Part shown: in pieces, positions 59,415-64,000 of the stretch | Layout of the letters: each line of letters begins with the position of its first letter | How positions within the stretch are numbered: position 1 is the stretch's first letter | Assembly (NCBI GenBank): GCA_016893485.2 | Contig: JAFEKX020000001.1 | Location: 7,519,501-7,583,500, forward strand | Direction of reading: 5' to 3' | Length of the DNA: 64,000 bases | DNA from: Streptomyces sp. P3 | GTDB lineage: Bacteria > Actinomycetota > Actinomycetes > Streptomycetales > Streptomycetaceae | Program-made: the position numbers and the translations under genes | Notes under the pieces: model-generated | What the model was told of the DNA's origin: nothing | Databases searched by the model: none | Seen by the model: only the letters and a program-made list of their open reading frames with translations

Positions 59415-59605
59415 GGGGCGCCCCCATGCGAGCGAAGTCGAGAAAAGGGGAGAGTGGCAGGCACGGGAGGTGTTCCTCTCGTTGGCCCGGCGGTCACGGT
59501 CTCAGGTCGTGGCCGGGAGGTCGGCAGGTCTTCGTTTTCGTCGCGTCCGGGACGTCGGGTGGGGGACAGGGCGCGCAGGCAGTGCGCGTACGTCAGCGCG
59601 CACAT
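59411..59605 (-). CDS. Small ORF with N-terminal Cys, coupled to the binding-protein gene
   Basis: 64 codons starting MCALTYAHCLRALSPTRR, with Cys at positions 2 and 9. The rest is Arg/Pro/Thr-rich without recognisable domain. The stop overlaps the ATG of the sulfonate-binding gene (ATGA). Codon bias is weak. It may be a cysteine-sensing leader, or a chance frame. Confidence 0.35.
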   Translation of the reverse strand: MCALTYAHCLRALSPTRRPGRDENEDLPTSRPRPETVTAGPTRGTPPVPATLPFSRLRSHGGAP

Positions 59606-59697
59606 CGCGCCACCCCGCCCTGCCCGCTGCCGAGGGCGCCGCTGCCGACGCGGCCGCCCTCCTTCGCGAACGTGGAGTAGAAGTCGATGGACGTCAT
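59593..59697 (-). CDS. Small ORF between cysN and the transporter genes
   Basis: 34 codons beginning MTSIDFYSTFAKEGGRVGSG and ending with GGVARCAR. Its ATG is 1 nt after the cysN stop; its end overlaps the next small ORF. Gly-rich; no family recognised. An indel could make it one ORF with the following small frame. Confidence 0.3.
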   Translation of the reverse strand: MTSIDFYSTFAKEGGRVGSGALGSGQGGVARCAR

Positions 59698-59698
59698 G

Positions 59699-61033
59699 TC
59701 AGAAGTCCCAACCGTCGTCGTCCGTACCGTCCTTGACCGGCTCCGGCGCCGCGAACGACTCGCCGACCATGCCGGCCGTGAGCGTCGTACCGTCCGCCGG
59801 GTCGATCAGGATGAAGGAGCCCGTGCGGCGCGAGTCCGCGTACGAGTCGACCGGCAGCGGCTCCGCGGTGCGGATCTTCACCCGGCCGATGTCGTTGGCG
59901 ACGAGCTGTCCCGGATGCGGGTGCAGGGAAAGGTCGTCGAGCGTGAGCCGGGACGGGATGTCCTTGACGATCGCCTTGACCGTGCGGGTGCCGTGCTTGA
60001 GGAGCACCCGGTGGCCCACGGTCAGCGCTGCGTCGGCGACATGGCAGACCGTCGCCTCGATGTCCTGCGTGGTCGCCGGGGCGTCCTTGCTGGGCACGAT
60101 GAGGTCGCCGCGCGAGATGTCGATGTCGTCCTCAAGGAGGAGGGTCACCGACTGCGTGGTCCACGCGGTCCGCACCGGCTTGCCGAGCAGGTCGATGCCG
60201 GAGATCTTCGTGGCCCGCCCGGACGGCAGCACCGTCACGGACTCACCGACGCGGAACGTACCGGCGGCGATCTGGCCGGCGTACCCGCGATAGTCCGGGT
60301 ACTCCGCGTTCTGCGGCCGGATCACGTACTGCACGGGCAGCCGCGCGTGGCAGTGGCTCAGGTCGTGCGCGACCGGCACCGACTCCAGGTGCTCGAGGAA
60401 GGTCGGCCCGCCGTACCAGTCCATGTTGGCGGAGGGTTCCACGACGTTGTCGCCGGCCAGCGCCGAGATGGGGATCGCGGTGATCTCCGGGACGCCCAAC
60501 TCGCTTGCGTACGCCGTGAATTCCTCGGCTATCGCGGCGAACACGGTCTCCTTGTACTCGACCAGGTCCATCTTGTTGACCGCGAGCACCACGTGCGGGA
60601 CCCGCAGCAGCGCCGCGATCGCCGCGTGCCGCCGGGTCTGCTCGACGACACCGTTGCGCGCGTCGACGAGGACCACTGTCAGCTCGGCGGTGGAGGCACC
60701 GGTGACCATGTTGCGGGTGTACTGCACGTGCCCGGGGGTGTCGGCGAGGATGAACCGGCGCCGGGGCGTGGCGAAGTAGCGGTAGGCCACGTCGATGGTG
60801 ATGCCCTGCTCGCGCTCGGCGCGCAGCCCGTCGGTGAGCAGGGCGAGGTCGGGTGCGTCCTGGCCGCGGTCGGCCGACACCCGCTGCACGGCCTCGAGTT
60901 GGTCGGTGAGGACCGATTTCGAGTCGTGCAGCAGCCGCCCTACGAGCGTGGACTTGCCGTCGTCGACGGAGCCCGCCGTGGCGAACCGCAGCAGCGTGGT
61001 GGCCGAGAGTTCCTCGGTCGTGATGGTGCTCAT
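59699..61033 (-). CDS. cysN: Sulfate adenylyltransferase, GTPase subunit CysN
   Basis: 444 residues, intact. EF-Tu-like GTPase that drives APS formation with CysD. G1 AGSVDDGKSTLVGRLLHDS, G3 ILADTPGHVQYTRNMVTGAS, G4 VLAVNKMDLVEY, G5-like ISALAGDNV, followed by the beta-barrel domains (SHCHARLPVQYVIRPQN, GSFILIDPADGTTLTAGMVG). No fused APS kinase domain; CysC is separate. ATG 61033 is 2 nt after cysD. Confidence 0.95.
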   Translation of the reverse strand: MSTITTEELSATTLLRFATAGSVDDGKSTLVGRLLHDSKSVLTDQLEAVQRVSADRGQDAPDLALLTDGLRAEREQGITIDVAYRYFATPRRRFILADTPGHVQYTRNMVTGASTAELTVVLVDARNGVVEQTRRHAAIAALLRVPHVVLAVNKMDLVEYKETVFAAIAEEFTAYASELGVPEITAIPISALAGDNVVEPSANMDWYGGPTFLEHLESVPVAHDLSHCHARLPVQYVIRPQNAEYPDYRGYAGQIAAGTFRVGESVTVLPSGRATKISGIDLLGKPVRTAWTTQSVTLLLEDDIDISRGDLIVPSKDAPATTQDIEATVCHVADAALTVGHRVLLKHGTRTVKAIVKDIPSRLTLDDLSLHPHPGQLVANDIGRVKIRTAEPLPVDSYADSRRTGSFILIDPADGTTLTAGMVGESFAAPEPVKDGTDDDGWDF

Positions 61034-61035
61034 GG

Positions 61036-61974
61036 TTAGAAGTACCCCTCGCGCTTGCGGTCTTCCATCGCGGCCTCGGACAGCTTGTCGTCGGCCCGCG
61101 TCGCGCCCCGCTCGGTCAGCCGGGACGCCGCGATCTCGGTGATGACCTGCTCCAGGGTCACCGCGTCGGAGTCGACGGCGCCGGTGCACGACATGTCGCC
61201 CACGGTCCGGTACCGCACGAGCCGCTTCTCGACCGTCTCGGTCTCCTTAGGCCCGCCCCACTCACCGGCGGTCAGCCACATCCCGGCGCGGCTGAACACC
61301 TCACGCTCGTGCGCGAAGTAGATCTGCGGCAGCTCGATGCCCTCCCGGGCGATGTACTGCCAGACGTCCAGCTCGGTCCAGTTGGAGAGCGGGAAGACCC
61401 GGACGTGCTCGCCGGGCGCGTGGCGTCCGTTGTAGAGGTTCCACAGCTCGGGCCGCTGCCTGCGCGGGTCCCACTGGGAGAACTCGTCGCGGAGGCTGAA
61501 CACCCGTTCCTTGGCGCGGGCCTTCTCCTCGTCACGCCGACCGCCGCCGAAGACCGCGTCGAAGCGTTCGGCCTGGATCTTCTCGGTCAGCGGCACGGTC
61601 TGCAGCGGATTCCGGGTGCCGTCGGGGCGTTCGCGCAGCACACCGCGGTCGATGTAGTCCTGTACGGAGGCCACATGGAGGCGCAGCCCATGTGCGGCCA
61701 CCACACGGTCGCGGTACTCAAGGACCTCGGGGAAGTTGTGTCCGGTGTCCACATGAAGCAGCGAGAACGGCACCGGCGCGGGCGCGAACGCCTTCAGCGC
61801 CAGGTGCAGCATGACGATCGAGTCCTTGCCGCCGGAGAAGAGGATCACCGGCCGCTCGAACTCGCCTGCCACCTCACGGAAGATGTGCACCGCCTCGGAC
61901 TCGAGAGCGTCCAGGTGCGAGAGGGCGTACGGCGTGTCCGTACCCTCGTCGGCCGTGGCAACGGTCGTCGTCAT
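61036..61974 (-). CDS. cysD: Sulfate adenylyltransferase, catalytic subunit CysD
   Basis: 312 residues, intact. PP-loop enzyme making adenosine 5'-phosphosulfate from sulfate and ATP. Motifs: VILFSGGKDSIVMLHLALKA, LLHVDTGHNFPEVLEYRD, AVFGGGRRDEEKARAKERVF, LWNLYNGRHAPGEHVRVFPL, DMSCTGAVDSDA. The ATG overlaps the cysC stop in ATGA. Confidence 0.96.
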   Translation of the reverse strand: MTTTVATADEGTDTPYALSHLDALESEAVHIFREVAGEFERPVILFSGGKDSIVMLHLALKAFAPAPVPFSLLHVDTGHNFPEVLEYRDRVVAAHGLRLHVASVQDYIDRGVLRERPDGTRNPLQTVPLTEKIQAERFDAVFGGGRRDEEKARAKERVFSLRDEFSQWDPRRQRPELWNLYNGRHAPGEHVRVFPLSNWTELDVWQYIAREGIELPQIYFAHEREVFSRAGMWLTAGEWGGPKETETVEKRLVRYRTVGDMSCTGAVDSDAVTLEQVITEIAASRLTERGATRADDKLSEAAMEDRKREGYF

Positions 61975-62507
61975 GCCAGTCCCCTCTCGGTGAGCAGCGC
62001 GTGGACGGCCGCCGCCGACTCCTGCACGGTCTGGTGCTGCGACTCGATCCGCAGGTCCGGCGACTCGGGCTCCTCGTACGGGTCGTCGACCCCGGTGAGC
62101 CCGGTCAGTTCACCGGCGGCCTGCTTGGCGTAGAGACCCTTCACATCGCGTACGGAGCACACGTCGACCGGGGTCGCCACATGCACCTCGACGTAGGCGG
62201 CACCGCTCTCCTGGTGCCGCTTGCGGACGGCCTCGCGGCTGTCGGTGTACGGCGCGATGACCGGGACGAGCGTCAACACACCGTTGCGGGCGAGCAGTTC
62301 GGCCAGGAAGCCGATGCGCTGCACGTTGGTGTGCCGGTCCTCGCGGGAGAAGCCGAGGGCCGCCGAGATGAACTCGCGGATCTCGTCGCCGTCGAGCACC
62401 TCGACGAGGCGGCCCTCCTCGCGCAGCCGGCCTGCCAGCTCGTACGCGATGGTGGTCTTGCCGGCGCTCGGCAGACCCGTGAGCCAGACGGTGGCTCCGG
62501 TCGTCAC
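61971..62507 (-). CDS. cysC: Adenylylsulfate kinase CysC
   Basis: 178 residues, intact. Phosphorylates APS to PAPS. Walker A TGLPSAGKTTIAYELAGR, LDGDEIREFISAALGFSRED, RIGFLAELLARNGVLTLVPV, GLYAKQAAGELTGLTGVDDP. GTG 62507 has AAGGAG 6 nt upstream and gives VTTGATVWLTG, as in relatives; ATG 62534 overlaps the cysH stop. Since CysH here is of APS type, PAPS may mainly serve sulfation or as an overflow. Confidence 0.93.
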   Translation of the reverse strand: MTTGATVWLTGLPSAGKTTIAYELAGRLREEGRLVEVLDGDEIREFISAALGFSREDRHTNVQRIGFLAELLARNGVLTLVPVIAPYTDSREAVRKRHQESGAAYVEVHVATPVDVCSVRDVKGLYAKQAAGELTGLTGVDDPYEEPESPDLRIESQHQTVQESAAAVHALLTERGLA

Positions 62508-62530
62508 GTGCAACTCCTTGTCGCTGATGG

Positions 62531-63239
62531 TCATTCGTGCAGCCCGCACTCGGTCTTGCCGCGGCCCGCCCAGCGGCCGGGCGCGCGTCCTCGCCCTCCA
62601 GCACCCGGCGGGTGCAGGGCGCGCAGCCGACGGACGCGTAGCCGTCCATCAGCAACGGGTTGGTGAGAACGCCGTGTTCGGCGACGTAGGCGTCCACGTC
62701 GTCCTGGGTCCAGCGGGCGATGGGGAGACCTTGACCTTCTGCCGCTTCTCGTCCCAGCCGACGACCGGGGTGTTCGCCCGGGTCGGGGACTCGTCACGGC
62801 GCAGTCCGGTCGCCCAGGCCGCGTACTCGGTCAGGCCCTGCTCCAGCGGCTGGACCTTGCGCAGCTTGCAGCACAAGTCCGGGTCGCGGCCGTGCAGTTG
62901 AGGGCCGTACTCGGCGTCCTGCTCGGCGACGGTCCGGCGCGGGGTGAGCGTGATGACGTTGACGTCCATCACGGCCTCGACCGCGTCACGGGTGCCGATG
63001 GTCTCGGGGAAGTGGTAGCCGGTGTCGAGGAACACCACGTCGACGCCGGGCATCGCGCGGGAGGCGAGATGGGCGACCACCGCGTCCTCCATCGAGGAGG
63101 TCACACAGAACTGCTTGCCGAAGGTCGCGACCGCCCACTGGAGGATCTCCAGCGCGGAGGCGTCCTCCAGGTCGCGGCCCGCCTGCTCGGCCAGGGCTTT
63201 CAAGTCGTCGGTGGGGCGCGCTTCCTGAGTCGTCGTCAT
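62531..63239 (-). CDS. cysH: APS/PAPS reductase CysH, APS type (frameshifted)
   Basis: About 236 residues. Reduces adenylylsulfate to sulfite with thioredoxin. PP-loop-like GKQFCVTSSMEDAVVAHLAS, FLDTGYHFPETIGTRD, LTPRRTVAEQDAEYG, and the [4Fe-4S] ligands CC in DLCCKLRKVQPL and CxxC in VGCAPCTRRVLEGED, typical of APS reductases. C-terminal catalytic Cys in KTECGLHE. Shifts near 62730 and 62585. The stop overlaps cysC's upstream ATG. Confidence 0.93.
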
Positions 63240-63414
63240 ATCTCGTCTCCCCTGCGTCGGTCTGCCGAAGGCCCCGGGCGAGGAGCCCGAGGAACTTCAG
63301 CTGAAAGGCCCGATTGCATGCCGCGCATTCCCATGCGCCATGGCCCTGCTCGCTGGGGCGCAGGTCCTCGTCGCCGCAGTAGGGGCAGTAGAAGGGGGCG
63401 GCCCGCTCGCTCAT
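63236..63414 (-). CDS. Small zinc-ribbon protein of the sulfur operon (frameshift near 63285)
   Basis: About 59 residues. Two CxxC pairs: FYCPYCGDEDLRPSEQ and WECAACNRAFQLKFLGL, a zinc ribbon. The corrected end is GPSADRRRGDEI with its stop overlapping cysH in ATGA. Always found between the sulfite reductase and cysH in streptomycetes, so perhaps a redox or assembly partner; function not known. Confidence 0.82.
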
Positions 63415-63445
63415 GACCCCTCCTTTCGCTGTCGTCCGCCGCCGC

Positions 63446-64000
63446 TCACGACAGTGCCTCCTCGGAGGCGCGGGTGGCCCAGGCGGCGAAGCGTTCGCCG
63501 TCCTCGCGCTCCTCCTGGAACCGGGTGAGGACCCGCTCGACGTAATCGGGCAGTTCCTCCGAAGTGACCTTCAGGCCACGGACCTTGCGGCCGAAGCCGG
63601 CCTCCAGACCGAGCGCGCCGCCGAGGTGCACCTGGAAGCCCTCGACCTGCTCACCCTGGTCGTTGAGGACCAACTGGCCCTTGAGACCGATGTCCGCGAC
63701 CTGGATACGGGCGCAGGCGTTCGGGCAGCCGTTGATGTTGATGGTGATCGGCTCGTCGAACTCCGGGATGCGGCGCTCGAGTTCGTCGATGAGCGTGATG
63801 CCGCGCTGCTTGGTCTCGACGATCGCGAGCTTGCAGTACTCGATGCCGGTGCAGGCCATCGTGCCGCGCCGGAAGGGGGAGGGCTTCGCGGTGAGGCCGA
63901 GCGCTTCGAGGCCCTCGACCAGCGACTCGATCTGCCCCTCCTCGACATCGAGCACGATCATCTTCTGCTCGACCGTCGTACGCAGCCGGCCGGAGCCGTG
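63446..64000 (-). CDS. Ferredoxin-type sulfite reductase, 3' part
   Basis: C-terminal 184 residues of a nitrite/sulfite reductase; the rest is beyond the right edge. The siroheme-[4Fe-4S] ligands are complete: MACTGIEYCKLAIVETK (C-x5-C) and INGCPNACARIQVADIG (C-x3-C). C-terminus ERFAAWATRASEEALS. It lies 31 nt before the zinc-ribbon gene. With a siroheme chelatase and cysH in the operon, reduction of sulfite to sulfide is the role. Confidence 0.93.
   Translation of the reverse strand, partial: HGSGRLRTTVEQKMIVLDVEEGQIESLVEGLEALGLTAKPSPFRRGTMACTGIEYCKLAIVETKQRGITLIDELERRIPEFDEPITININGCPNACARIQVADIGLKGQLVLNDQGEQVEGFQVHLGGALGLEAGFGRKVRGLKVTSEELPDYVERVLTRFQEEREDGERFAAWATRASEEALS

Noticed and set aside
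1..64000. Programmed frameshifting as explanation for the split genes
   Set aside because: Far too many genes are involved and sites share no slippery motif plus structure; error in short runs is simpler.
1..64000. tRNA, rRNA, CRISPR arrays, insertion sequences, integrase or attachment sites
   Set aside because: No cloverleaf, repeat-spacer array, transposase or integrase motif was seen on either strand.

Overview
The window reads as a Streptomyces chromosome. Evidence: very high G+C with third-position GC bias, GTG and TTG starts, a bifunctional geosmin synthase, a CprB-type gamma-butyrolactone-receptor homologue beside it, a conservon (CvnA-B-C-D), a Streptomyces subtilisin inhibitor, and sugar ABC transporters without their own ATPase. 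From memory, the pairing of a CprB homologue with geosmin synthase, followed farther on by cysH-C-D-N, matches the core-chromosome order of other streptomycetes. Trehalose/glycogen and carboxypeptidase genes sit between them.

The sequence carries an unusual load of single-base frameshifts, about 80 by hand count, spread over most conserved genes including geoA, treY, treZ, glgX and cysH. Where the expected codons are clear, the indel falls in a short C, G or A run. I read nearly all of them as sequencing or assembly error. Gene spans below therefore join frames, and the shift positions are given in the entries.

Layout: 1-6 kb holds a dipeptide-type ABC transporter (minus), a divergent ROK regulator and an M81 (MlrC-like) metallopeptidase. 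5.9-10.8 kb is a minus-strand operon of a sugar-type periplasmic-binding lipoprotein followed by cvnA-B-C-D. 11-14.9 kb has a TerB-like protein, an ArsR regulator next to a second TatA, the DUF6230/DUF6114 pair and a secreted protein. 15-17.7 kb has a membrane-anchored AA10 oxygenase and a subtilase. 18-22.5 kb is cprB, a DUF89/ARMT1 phosphatase, a phosphoesterase remnant and geoA. 23-26 kb holds a PDZ protein, an M24 peptidase and a kinase-like protein.

26-38 kb interleaves treZ, treY and glgX (minus) with an FHA protein, two paralogous M14 carboxypeptidases around an SSI inhibitor, and a cytochrome P450. 38-43 kb has a Tat-type secreted protein plus an atypical copper amine oxidase, a HEPN protein, a DEDDh exonuclease and a second kinase-like protein. 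44-47 kb is a sugar ABC transporter. 47-48.2 kb is an Erm 23S rRNA methyltransferase with a plausible promoter, leader peptide and attenuator. 48-55.7 kb is a run of regulator, SDR, MMPL and small redox or metabolic genes.

55.9-64 kb is one minus-strand sulfur operon: sulfite reductase, a zinc-ribbon protein, cysH, cysC, cysD, cysN, two small ORFs, a sulfonate-type ABC transporter and a sirohydrochlorin chelatase. It covers sulfonate and sulfate uptake, activation, reduction and siroheme supply. The most distinctive items are the erm regulatory leader, the lipoprotein-conservon operon, the amine oxidase with altered catalytic motifs, the inhibitor-carboxypeptidase array, and several perfect inverted repeats in intergenic DNA.
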